Made by a program: the position numbers and the translations under genes
Part shown: one piece after another, positions 13,994 to 21,121 of the stretch
Layout of the letters: each line of letters starts with the position of its first letter
How positions within the stretch are numbered: position 1 is the first letter of the stretch
Notes under the pieces: model-generated
What the model was told of the DNA's origin: nothing
Database searches by the model: none
What the model saw: only the letters and a program-made list of their open reading frames with translations
From: JAIEOG01 sp964519985
GTDB taxonomy: Bacteria; Bdellovibrionota; FAC87; UBA2466
Assembly (NCBI GenBank): GCA_964519985.1
Contig: CAZFMF010000051.1
Location: 1 to 21,887 of the forward strand
Reading direction: 5' to 3'
DNA: 21,887 nucleotides

Positions 13994-14597
13994 CCTCTTT
14001 TTTCTCCGCGAAACGCGTTTGCAGCGCTTCCAATACCACTTTTGCCATCCAATCCCACTCGATATTCACCGCCGCGCCGGTAACGAGCTTCCCCAGGCCC
14101 GTCCGTTCTAGCGTGTGGGGCACCAAGAGTACGGTGAAATGGCTCTCACCCACCTCATTTACCGTGAGGCTCACTCCGTTGATGCACACACTCCCTTTGC
14201 GCGAGAGGAGCGGGCGATCCTTTTTGTGGACGCCGTCAAAACGCATCCACCGACACTCACCCCGATCCGCCGATTGGGTCAGCGCGAGGGTGGTATCGAT
14301 GTGCCCGGTTACCCAGTGGCCGCCCAACCGATCCCCCACCCTTAAAGCTCTTTCGAGGTGCACTTCGGCGCCGGGTTCATAAGCAGCCGCGATCGTCAGG
14401 CACTGTGTCTCCGGAGACACATCGCACTGAAACACGCCTTCGCGAGTCGCGGCGACCGTCAAACACGCCCCATCGACGGCGATGCTCTCGCCCAATTCCA
14501 GCTGCTTAAATCGTGAATGAATCCAAAGACGTAGCGTGCCATTTAGCCGTTCGACGGCTTCGATCTTAGCGCGGTGGTCGACGATTCCCGAAAACAC
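13968..14597 (-). CDS. ribE: Riboflavin synthase, alpha subunit
   Basis: 209 residues from the GTG at 14597, which gives the near-universal N-terminus (M)FSGIVDH. An upstream ATG at 14627 would add ten residues and overlap ribD, so it is less likely. The enzyme dismutates two lumazines to riboflavin plus the ribitylamino-uracil. Two tandem lumazine-binding barrels are visible: the first contains SIAVDGACLTVA and the second GSVCINGVSLTVNEV, the repeated (D/N)G-x(1-2)-LTV motif. GGHWVTGHIDTT marks the junction. It sits 4 nt after ribD and overlaps ribBA. The last 15 residues form an acidic/basic tail (EKKEDDEPHPVH) that is encoded over the ribBA start. The gene is called ribC in some species. 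Confidence 0.95.
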   Translation of the reverse strand: MFSGIVDHRAKIEAVERLNGTLRLWIHSRFKQLELGESIAVDGACLTVAATREGVFQCDVSPETQCLTIAAAYEPGAEVHLERALRVGDRLGGHWVTGHIDTTLALTQSADRGECRWMRFDGVHKKDRPLLSRKGSVCINGVSLTVNEVGESHFTVLLVPHTLERTGLGKLVTGAAVNIEWDWMAKVVLEALQTRFAEKKEDDEPHPVH

Positions 14598-14601
14598 GGC
14601 G

Positions 14602-15675
14602 TCACCATACCACCTCGGCCACGACATCTCTACCTTGGGGGCTCCAGGTCACCCGGGCCCCCTCCAGCAAGGATTCCCAGCCGGGAGAAAACGCGCTGAT
14701 GCCCTCGCCCACCGTCACCGGCGCGATGTAGAGAAAGGCCTTCTGGGCCAGCTTCTCGCGCAAGAACGCGGTAAAGACCGCGGGGCCCCCTTCCACCCAA
14801 AGGTCGTGGATGCCCGACTCCCCGAGGTGCCGCAAGATCCCGTCCAGGGGCAAGAGTCCTTGCGGGGTGGGAACCGAAACAACGTGGGCATTGAGCGCGC
14901 GCAATTCCCGAATCTTTTCGAGGGACGCCTCGTCGCCAACAAAGACCGTGACCGAACGCGCGCTGCGAAAAAGCCGCGCGGAAACGGGGGTGCGGCCCAG
15001 CCGATCCAAAATGACGATGGGTTTGGCGACCTCACTTTCGCCCAGACGTGAATTGAGTCGGGGGTCATCGGCTAGGATCGTGCGCGCCGTCGTCAAAATC
15101 GCGTCCGATTGCAATCGGCACTGGTGGGTCAACCGATTGGCTTCGCTTCCGGTGAGGGCAATCGGCAATCCACCCGGAGCCGCGGTTTTTCCATCGAGAC
15201 TCATGGCCAGTTTTACCGTCGTGAAAGGCATACGCGTTTGCGTCCAGTGCCGGTAACTCGCGTAAAAAGCGTCGACCTCGGCGAGGGGGACGTGTCGAAC
15301 TTCGACGCCCGCGCGTTCCAAGGTCGCGCGGCCCTGACCCGCCACCCGCGGATTGGGATCCTCGTAGGCGAAAACCACTTTGGGAATGCCCCGCTGGAGA
15401 ATTAAATCGGTGCAAGGCGGCGTCTTGCCGACGTGGCAGCAAGGTTCGAGCGAAATATACAGCGTGCTGCTCTGAGCGATTTCGTCGGGAACGCCATTGA
15501 GTGCTTCGACCTCAGCATGGGCTTTACCCGCCGCCCAATGGAACCCTTCGGCGATCACCCGCCCATTGCGTACCAGGACCGCGCCGACCGAAGGGTTGGG
15601 TGCGCAAAACCCCCGCCGCTTCTGGGCGAGTTCGAGGGCTTGGCGCAGAAAAAAGAGATCCATCCCCCGAGCCAT
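14602..15675 (-). CDS. ribD: Bifunctional riboflavin deaminase / reductase
   Basis: 357 residues. The N-terminal deaminase domain has the zinc site HAE (53-55) and PCCHVGKTPPC (78-88, Cys79 and Cys88). The C-terminal reductase domain contains VKLAMSLDGKTA (154-165), ILADDPRLNSR (200-210) and LWVEGGPAVF. Together they perform the deamination and side-chain reduction of the pyrimidine branch of riboflavin synthesis. The frame is open to 15774; the ATG at 15675 (MARGMDLFFLRQALELA) gives the family N-terminus, with MDLFF at 15663 as the alternative. No clear ribosome-binding site precedes either. It heads the order ribD-ribE-ribBA-ribH and is divergent from a glycosyltransferase gene only 28 bp away, leaving no space for an FMN riboswitch. 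Confidence 0.95.
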   Translation of the reverse strand: MARGMDLFFLRQALELAQKRRGFCAPNPSVGAVLVRNGRVIAEGFHWAAGKAHAEVEALNGVPDEIAQSSTLYISLEPCCHVGKTPPCTDLILQRGIPKVVFAYEDPNPRVAGQGRATLERAGVEVRHVPLAEVDAFYASYRHWTQTRMPFTTVKLAMSLDGKTAAPGGLPIALTGSEANRLTHQCRLQSDAILTTARTILADDPRLNSRLGESEVAKPIVILDRLGRTPVSARLFRSARSVTVFVGDEASLEKIRELRALNAHVVSVPTPQGLLPLDGILRHLGESGIHDLWVEGGPAVFTAFLREKLAQKAFLYIAPVTVGEGISAFSPGWESLLEGARVTWSPQGRDVVAEVVW

Positions 15676-15688
15676 AACACAGGAGCGT

Positions 15689-15697
15689 TGGTAAAAT
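15689..15697 (+). promoter_or_regulatory. Extended -10 box TGgTAAAAT next to the start codon
   Basis: TG-G-TAAAAT ends 6 nt before the ATG at 15704. Transcription normally starts about 7 nt after the -10 box, which would be the A of the ATG, so the mRNA may be leaderless. An AGGAG at 15681-15685 is about 18 nt from the ATG, too far to act well. Confidence 0.45.
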
Positions 15698-15703
15698 AAG
15701 CAG

Positions 15704-16906
15704 ATGTCACTCCCCCGTGAATTCTCCCTACGCGGTAAGATCTTGGTCCTGCGACACACCACGTTGGGTCGCATTCCCCCTGCCCTTTACGCAACGCAGC
15801 TACTGGTGGAGAGCGGGATGCCGGCCGTAGTGGTGGAATTTGGCGAGGGAGTTGCCTCGCACCATGACCTGCGTTCCGGTTTGGTCCGCTTGCGCTTTTC
15901 CCCGCGCGGGTCCCGGTATTTTCCGGCCAAGCTGCGGCCGGCGCTGGCGTTCTTTGAAACGCTGTTTCGCCTACTCACGCTGATTGTGCGCTTTGGCCCA
16001 CCGGCCTTAGTCGCCAGTCACGGTTTACAGGAACAAGCGTTGGCGTACGCGTTGAACGTTGCTTTCGGCATTCGCTTTGTCGCCCATTCCCACGAGCCGT
16101 TCGAAGCTTGGGAATTGAGCCCCTTCAATCGGTTTCTCTTCGCCCTGGAAGGTCCCGCCTTTCGCCGCGCGGAGCTCGTCATTTTTCCCGAGAAGGAGCG
16201 CCGCGAGATTTACGCTTGTCGCTACGGCCTTACCGGTGCGACTGAGATCGCTTTTAATTGTCCGCGCCAGCAATTGCGTCCGGAGAAAACCGATCTTCGG
16301 CGCGAACTGAGTTTGCCCAAGGAAGCTTTCGTTCTGGGGTACCTCGGCGGAATCGGAGAGCTCAACGCCCCAGATTTGGCGATTCGCGCGTTGGCCGAAC
16401 TTCCGCGTGTGCATTTCTGCCTTTGGGGTTGGGGCGAGACAGCCTACTTGGAAAGCCTCCAGCACTTGGCGCGCGAGCTCGGCGTGATCGATCGCGTGCA
16501 CTTTTTGGGGGAACTCAAAGAAGAAAAGTGGTCGGCGCTAGCGGGGTTGGACGCCGCCTACTGCGTGTACCGTCCGATGAATTTGCGCGCCCGCACCCAG
16601 GCCACCGCCTCCAATAAGCTCTTCGAAGCCATGGCCGCCGGCGTGCCGGTCATCGTGGGAGCGGGGGAAGATTTTCGGGAGATTCTGCGGGTCTCCCCCA
16701 TCGGGATTTCGCTCGAAGACCTTTCCGTAGGCGCGTTGCAAAAGGCACTGACTCGCCTTTTGCGCAATGCGGATGAAGGAATCAAGATGGGGGCACTGGG
16801 GCGAAGCCTGCACGAAGAGCGCTACCACTTCGAAAAAACGTTCCAGCTGGCGTTAGAGCGCTACCGCAGCTTTTGGTCTAAAAATTTCTCTAAGGCGAGG
16901 CCGTAA
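15704..16906 (+). CDS. Glycosyltransferase family 4 (GT-B fold)
   Basis: 400 residues. The N-terminal half starts GKILVLRHTTLGRIPPALYA and contains a region like the acceptor domain. The C-terminal half has LGYLGGIGELNAPDLAIRAL (about 205-225), a sugar-nucleotide-domain strand pattern, and the family hallmark ASNKLFEAMAAGVPVIVGAG (about 304-323). Such retaining enzymes transfer a sugar from a nucleotide donor to a glycan, lipid or small acceptor; the sugar cannot be told. No membrane spans are obvious apart from a hydrophobic patch near 85-100 (FRLLTLIVRFGPPALV). It is divergent from ribD and its 3' end overlaps the convergent GT gene by 46 bp. Two more GT4 genes nearby suggest a surface polysaccharide locus. 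Confidence 0.87.
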   Translation: MSLPREFSLRGKILVLRHTTLGRIPPALYATQLLVESGMPAVVVEFGEGVASHHDLRSGLVRLRFSPRGSRYFPAKLRPALAFFETLFRLLTLIVRFGPPALVASHGLQEQALAYALNVAFGIRFVAHSHEPFEAWELSPFNRFLFALEGPAFRRAELVIFPEKERREIYACRYGLTGATEIAFNCPRQQLRPEKTDLRRELSLPKEAFVLGYLGGIGELNAPDLAIRALAELPRVHFCLWGWGETAYLESLQHLARELGVIDRVHFLGELKEEKWSALAGLDAAYCVYRPMNLRARTQATASNKLFEAMAAGVPVIVGAGEDFREILRVSPIGISLEDLSVGALQKALTRLLRNADEGIKMGALGRSLHEERYHFEKTFQLALERYRSFWSKNFSKARP

Positions 16907-17985
16907 GCTTCCCAACCGAGCTTGGGGATCGATTCCAGCACGGTTTTTCGGATCGCCGGCAATCGCGCGAGATCGGCCGCGTAGGCCTTCAGCGCGTCGC
17001 GAATCGCTTCGGCATCCCCGGCCGGAACGACTCGTCCGTTTTCGCCATCGCGTATGATTTCCGCCGCGCCACAGCGCTCGGTGCTGATCGGAATCAGACC
17101 ACAAGCCATCGCCTGCACGAGCGTTTGGCCAAAACCATCTTCTAACGTGGGCAATACGAAAATATCTTGTTCCGGAAGCAAAGACGCCAAGACCGCCTGG
17201 GGCAAGGCGGCCTTCCATTCAATATTATTGGCTCCGGCGAGTTTTGGTCGCAGCGCGGGTTCCACCGGGCCAATGACCGTAAGATGCATTTCTTTCATTC
17301 CGCGCACCGCATCGAGCAGATACGAAACGCCTTTGCGCACACTCACGCTGCCGAAATAGACGACCCGCAACGGCAGCGAGTAGCCATCACGCGCCACCGG
17401 TCGAAAGCGTTGCGTGTCGACCCCCAACGGCAGCAACCGAAGATTCTCGGACGGGATCCCGCGTTGCTGAAAGGATCGCCGCGCAAACTCGCTCAACACG
17501 AAAATCGTTTGCGCGCGCGCGTATTCCTCTTCTTCGCGATCGATTGCTTGCGAACGATCGGGTACCGCCAATTCAAAACGTGCATACGCTTCATCGAGGA
17601 TTTCTATCTGACTCCGAATGTGGGCGGAATCGCGGATGAGGCAACGGTGACGGTGGTGTTCGAGGCGCAGCGTTTCTAAAGAGAAACTAGACCAACCGAT
17701 AAAAAGATCCGAACGGCGACTTTGTTGCAGGCGCTTGGCCAGCGTGCGCCCAAACGCCCGCATTTTGTAAAGGTCGCCGCGATTTTCGGCGCCTAGTTTT
17801 TTTAGCGTGCGGTAAGCGACTTCAGGCCAGAGTAGGCTTTGGACCTGTTCCGACTCCAAGTCCGCAAATCGCGAGGCGGGAAGGCTCGACCAAACCTGCA
17901 CATCGTGGCCGCGATCGAGAAAGGCGCGCGCCAAGTGATCGGCGTGAAATCGTCCCCCCACCCCGATGTCGATACCCAGACCCAT
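16861..17985 (-). CDS. Glycosyltransferase family 4 (GT-B fold)
   Basis: 374 residues. The N-terminus MGLGIDIGVGGRFHADHLAR...RGHDVQVW has the glycine-rich loop and helix of GT-B enzymes but lacks the usual MKIL-type first strand; a stop nine codons upstream leaves no in-frame room to extend. The donor-binding half has VVYFGSVSVRKGVSYLLDAV (about 217-236) and the hallmark LEDGFGQTLVQAMACGLIPIS. In that motif the second Glu of E-x7-E is Gln, and Asp occupies the first position. A 20-residue helix rich in Arg/Glu (SQAIDREEEEYARAQTIFVLSE) precedes it. No purine-rich ribosome-binding site is visible before the ATG at 17985. It converges on, and overlaps by 46 bp, the + strand GT gene. The sugar specificity is unknown. 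Confidence 0.88.
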   Translation of the reverse strand: MGLGIDIGVGGRFHADHLARAFLDRGHDVQVWSSLPASRFADLESEQVQSLLWPEVAYRTLKKLGAENRGDLYKMRAFGRTLAKRLQQSRRSDLFIGWSSFSLETLRLEHHRHRCLIRDSAHIRSQIEILDEAYARFELAVPDRSQAIDREEEEYARAQTIFVLSEFARRSFQQRGIPSENLRLLPLGVDTQRFRPVARDGYSLPLRVVYFGSVSVRKGVSYLLDAVRGMKEMHLTVIGPVEPALRPKLAGANNIEWKAALPQAVLASLLPEQDIFVLPTLEDGFGQTLVQAMACGLIPISTERCGAAEIIRDGENGRVVPAGDAEAIRDALKAYAADLARLPAIRKTVLESIPKLGWEAYGLALEKFLDQKLR

Positions 17986-17993
17986 CGAGGGGA

Positions 17994-18028
17994 GATGATA
18001 CTATAGCGCTCGGCGAATTGTTATAGCG
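17994..18028. repeat. Left copy of a 35-nt imperfect direct repeat
   Basis: This segment matches 21087-21121 at 28 of 35 positions without gaps, including GATGATAC, ATAGCGC and GCGAATTGT. It contains an extended -10 (TGaTACTAT, 17996-18004) on the + strand. Where the right copy has the ATG of a glycosyltransferase gene, this copy has CGG (18011-18013). It looks like a relic of the promoter and first codons of that gene. Confidence 0.6.
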
Positions 18029-18031
18029 CTC
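18002..18031. repeat. Two copies of TATAGCGCTC spaced 20 bp
   Basis: TATAGCGCTC occurs at 18002-18011 and 18022-18031, start-to-start 20 bp, about two helical turns. It lies in the 223-bp gap between the divergent GT gene (17985) and the lipoprotein gene. It could be a binding site for a regulator; the first copy also overlaps the 35-nt repeat. The rest of the gap, 18032-18127, holds nothing recognisable. Confidence 0.5.
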
Positions 18032-18127
18032 CAGTGCTTACTTGGCGCGCCGGGGGCCTGCGTGGCGCCTGCGCTTTCCAGCTTATCTATTTGATTTTAC
18101 GGAGATTGCGTCACGTAGATTGTGTCG

Positions 18128-18149
18128 GTCCATTCCGGTTATAATGGAC
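18128..18149 (+). promoter_or_regulatory. Perfect -10 box TATAAT inside a 7-bp inverted repeat
   Basis: TATAAT at 18140-18145 is a consensus -10 about 64 nt before the lipoprotein start. GTCCATT (18128-18134) and AATGGAC (18143-18149) are exact inverted repeats with an 8-nt spacer, the right arm overlapping the -10. No good -35 is present (TTGTGT lies only 14 bp away). A repressor operator over the promoter or an activator-dependent promoter is plausible. Confidence 0.45.
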
Positions 18150-18208
18150 ATTGTCGCTCTTCTTCTCATTTCGGGAAGATTCTATCTTCGAATCTTTTGA
18201 GGCAAGCC

Positions 18209-21037
18209 ATGCCATCACCTTCACGTTTGCTTTGCGCTGCTATTTTCGCCGTCAGCTTAAGCAGCTGCGGCCCCGGCTTGTGCCTTGAAGGCGAATGTAC
18301 GGGGCTGACCCTGAGTGCGGATGTGTTGGCTTTTGGAACCCGCAGTTTCGGATCGCTCACCACCCAAATCGTTCTCATTACCAATAGTGGCGGCAGCGAC
18401 ATCGAGTCGATCACCGTGACCACCCCGCCGGTGACTCCGTTTAGTTTTGCCGGCGGAACCTACCCCGGGACTGACGGCACCTGTGGCACCACGCTGGCAT
18501 TGGGCGCTAGCTGCTCGCTTGTCTTTGCCTTCGAGCCTCCGACTCCCGTCATGGACCATTCGGCCACCGTGGTACTCTCCTTCTCCCGCGGCGGGAGCAC
18601 CAAAGAAGTTGCGATTGCCCTGGAGGGACGCGCCGATAGCGGAGCCTTTAACAACGCGACCGGATTGAACGGGGGCGTTTCAGCCCTCACGCAGAGCGGT
18701 GGGCTGCTTTGGGCGGTAGGAGGGTTCCTTTCACATGGATCCAACCCCGCGAATGGACTGGCGGCCCTCAATCCCAGCACGGGTGCTCCCAATCTCTCAT
18801 TTCCGGCGACCACGGCCCTGGCGAACGCTGGCTTCTCGTTTGCCATGACGAGCGTTGTCCCCGCGGCGGATGCGAGCGGGGATCTGTACGTTGGCGGAGC
18901 CTTCAGCACGTTCAACGGCACGGCGAATATCAATAATATTGTTCGAATCAATTCGGATGGGAGCCGCGACACGGGCTTCGACCTTGGCGCCGGTGCCACC
19001 GCGGGGCTAAATTCCTACCCGTACGAAATTGCGCCAGCCATCGATGGGAGTCGTGACGTCTATGTCGTCGGACTTTTCAGCCAGTACCGGGGGGTGGCCG
19101 CGATGGGAATTGTCCGCATCGACGAAGATGGCACGCGTGACGCCGGATTTAGCGTGGGTACCGGGTTCCAGCTTTCGGGTTTTCAGGGCCTAGTCATGGC
19201 TGTCGCCACCGCCACCGATGGAAGCGGGGACATTTACGCGGGGGGAGCGTTCGACAGCTATCGCGGAACGGCCGACATTCGCGGCCTCGTGCGAATCAAC
19301 AACGATGGGTCGGTCGACACCGGATTCGACATCGGAACAGGTGCTTCCGCTGGAACTGGGGCAGTTATGGATATCGCTCTAGCCCAAGACGGCAGTAACG
19401 ACGTGTATATGGGCGGCGCTTTTACAACCTACCGCGGAACGGCAAATGTGAACGGTATTGCCCGCATCAACAGCGACGGAACGCTCGACACGGGTTTCTA
19501 CATTGGCTCCGGTGCTTCGGCCGGGTTTAACGGAACGGTCACCCTCGTGCGCCCGGCCACCGATGGAAGTGGGGACGTGTATGTCGGAGGAGATTTTACT
19601 TCCTACCGTGGCACGTCTAATACCAACCGTTTTGTGCGCCTTAACTCCGATGGCTCAATCGATTCCGCCTTCAATATTGGAAGCGGCAGCACCGCCGGAT
19701 TCAACAACTCTCCCGCCACGGTTTTGTTTGCGAACGATGGGAGTGGCGACCTTTACGTTGGCGGTGGGTTTACATCGTATAAAGGATCCCCGGTAAGCTT
19801 TCTCATCCGGATGAAATCCGATGGGTCGCGAGTCGATAGTTTCGCCACCGGCTCGGGAACGACTTCTGGACTGATGGGCTGGGTCTACGCGATTGGGATT
19901 AGCTCGGACACCACCGGCGATGCCTACTTTGGCGGGCAGTTTCTAGCCTACAATTCCACGCCCTACGTCAATCGGCTCCTGCGCTTGAATAGCGATAGCA
20001 CGGTGGATACGGGCTTCTCCCTGGGGTCGAGCAGTCCCGGGGGGCCGGACGCCACCGTTGCCGCTTTGCTTCCCGTCGCCGACGGAGACATCTACGTCGC
20101 GGGTGGCTTTTCCAGTTTTGGTGGGGTCACCGCCAATCGGATGGTTCGCCTAAACCGCAACGGATCGCGCGATGAGACGTTCGATATTGGGTCGGGATTC
20201 GACCAGAGCGTGACGGCGCTTGCTTTGGCGGCCGACGGAACGGGGGATATTTATGTCGGAGGCGTTTTTACGACTTATAAAGGGGTGAGCAATATCAATC
20301 GGATTGTTCGACTAAACCAAGACGGCAGTCGCGACACCGCTTTCAATATTGGATCCGGAGCGACCGCCGGATTTGACTCCGCCGTTAGCGCGATTGCGGT
20401 TGCCCGCGATGGCAGCGGCGATATCTATGTTGCCGGGCCCTTCGCTAGTTACAACGGTGCCGCGAACATTCGACGCATCGTACGTCTCAATAATGATGGG
20501 AGTCGCGACACCGCTTTTGATATTGGCTCGGGCGCTTCCGCGGGCTTCAACAATACGGTCAATGCCGTAGTCGCGGCGACCGATGGTAGTGGCGATATCT
20601 ATGTGGGTGGCTCCATGGCTACCTATAACGGGACGGCAAATATCCGCAGCCTCATTCGCCTAAATAGCGACGGGACGATTGACTCCGCATTCAATATTGG
20701 CTCGGGCGCCTCGGCCGGATTTACCGGCAATGTGTATTCCTTGGCCCTGGCTACCGATAGCAGCGGCGACGTTTACGTCGGGGGCATGTTCACCGCCTAC
20801 AATGGCATCTCCGGCTTGGGGAATATGATCCGTCTGAACAACGACGGAACAATTGATTCCGCTTTCAGTACCGGCACGCTGGGATTCACAGGGACGAATG
20901 GAACGGGAGACGTCATGACCATTGCGCCCACCGTGGACGGTACCGGCGACGTGTACGCGGGGGGGACCTTTTCGACGTACCGGGGTACGGCAACCGGTAA
21001 CGCGGTCCGCCTCAGCCAGACGGGCGAAATCGACTAA
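18209..21037 (+). CDS. Outer-membrane-type lipoprotein with ASH-like domain and 14 delta-60 repeats
   Basis: 942 residues. The ATG at 18209 has GAGG 7 nt upstream and gives a lipoprotein signal peptide with lipobox LSSC (Cys20); Gly at +2 does not signal inner-membrane retention. Residues about 28-140 look like an ASH/choice-of-anchor D immunoglobulin-like domain (FGTRSFGSLTTQIVLITNSG), with Cys92 and Cys102 possibly paired. Residues 143-942 are 14 copies of a roughly 58-residue delta-60 repeat of the form DIYVGGxFTxYxG...IVRLNxDGSxDxxFxIGSGASAGF. Such repeats are expected to form beta-propeller-like structures and are common in large surface proteins of Bdellovibrionota and myxobacteria. The frame is open to 18122, but that part has no signal sequence logic. 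It lies between glycosyltransferase genes and is bracketed by a 35-nt repeat. Its role, possibly adhesion or surface display, is inferred. Confidence 0.9.
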   Translation: MPSPSRLLCAAIFAVSLSSCGPGLCLEGECTGLTLSADVLAFGTRSFGSLTTQIVLITNSGGSDIESITVTTPPVTPFSFAGGTYPGTDGTCGTTLALGASCSLVFAFEPPTPVMDHSATVVLSFSRGGSTKEVAIALEGRADSGAFNNATGLNGGVSALTQSGGLLWAVGGFLSHGSNPANGLAALNPSTGAPNLSFPATTALANAGFSFAMTSVVPAADASGDLYVGGAFSTFNGTANINNIVRINSDGSRDTGFDLGAGATAGLNSYPYEIAPAIDGSRDVYVVGLFSQYRGVAAMGIVRIDEDGTRDAGFSVGTGFQLSGFQGLVMAVATATDGSGDIYAGGAFDSYRGTADIRGLVRINNDGSVDTGFDIGTGASAGTGAVMDIALAQDGSNDVYMGGAFTTYRGTANVNGIARINSDGTLDTGFYIGSGASAGFNGTVTLVRPATDGSGDVYVGGDFTSYRGTSNTNRFVRLNSDGSIDSAFNIGSGSTAGFNNSPATVLFANDGSGDLYVGGGFTSYKGSPVSFLIRMKSDGSRVDSFATGSGTTSGLMGWVYAIGISSDTTGDAYFGGQFLAYNSTPYVNRLLRLNSDSTVDTGFSLGSSSPGGPDATVAALLPVADGDIYVAGGFSSFGGVTANRMVRLNRNGSRDETFDIGSGFDQSVTALALAADGTGDIYVGGVFTTYKGVSNINRIVRLNQDGSRDTAFNIGSGATAGFDSAVSAIAVARDGSGDIYVAGPFASYNGAANIRRIVRLNNDGSRDTAFDIGSGASAGFNNTVNAVVAATDGSGDIYVGGSMATYNGTANIRSLIRLNSDGTIDSAFNIGSGASAGFTGNVYSLALATDSSGDVYVGGMFTAYNGISGLGNMIRLNNDGTIDSAFSTGTLGFTGTNGTGDVMTIAPTVDGTGDVYAGGTFSTYRGTATGNAVRLSQTGEID
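18635..21034 (+). repeat. Array of 14 delta-60 coding units, about 174 bp each
   Basis: Strand motif DxYVGGxF occurs 14 times, from the degenerate LLWAVGGF at about 18710 to DVYAGGTF near 20948. The unit boundary motif DGSxDxxF occurs at the matching intervals. The array starts with a half unit (DSGAFNNATGLNGGVSAL) and ends with the complementary half (VRLSQTGEID). Units 10-12 are most alike, with near-identical DNA around 20325 and 20508, so they probably duplicated most recently. Confidence 0.85.
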
Positions 21038-21086
21038 CCCCCTCTACCTGAGATACGGGCATCAATCTCCAAGCCCTTGCGCTTCC

Positions 21087-21121
21087 GATGATACAATAGC
21101 GCCATGCGAATTGTCATGGTG
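21087..21121. repeat. Right copy of the 35-nt imperfect direct repeat
   Basis: This is the functional-looking partner of 17994-18028. It spans an extended -10 and the first six codons of the last glycosyltransferase gene. The differences from the left copy include all three positions flanking and within the start codon (21103-21105). Confidence 0.6.
21089..21097 (+). promoter_or_regulatory. Extended -10 box TGaTACAAT next to the start codon
   Basis: TG-A-TACAAT ends at 21097, exactly 6 nt before the ATG at 21104, the same geometry as at 15689-15704. No -35 and no Shine-Dalgarno sequence are seen. A leaderless transcript starting at the A of ATG is predicted. Confidence 0.5.

Noticed and set aside
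15676..15800. FMN riboswitch upstream of ribD
   Set aside because: No consensus segments are seen and the sequence is coding for the divergent glycosyltransferase.
18635..21034. CRISPR-like periodic repeats
   Set aside because: The repeats are coding, about 174 bp, degenerate at DNA level and in one open frame.
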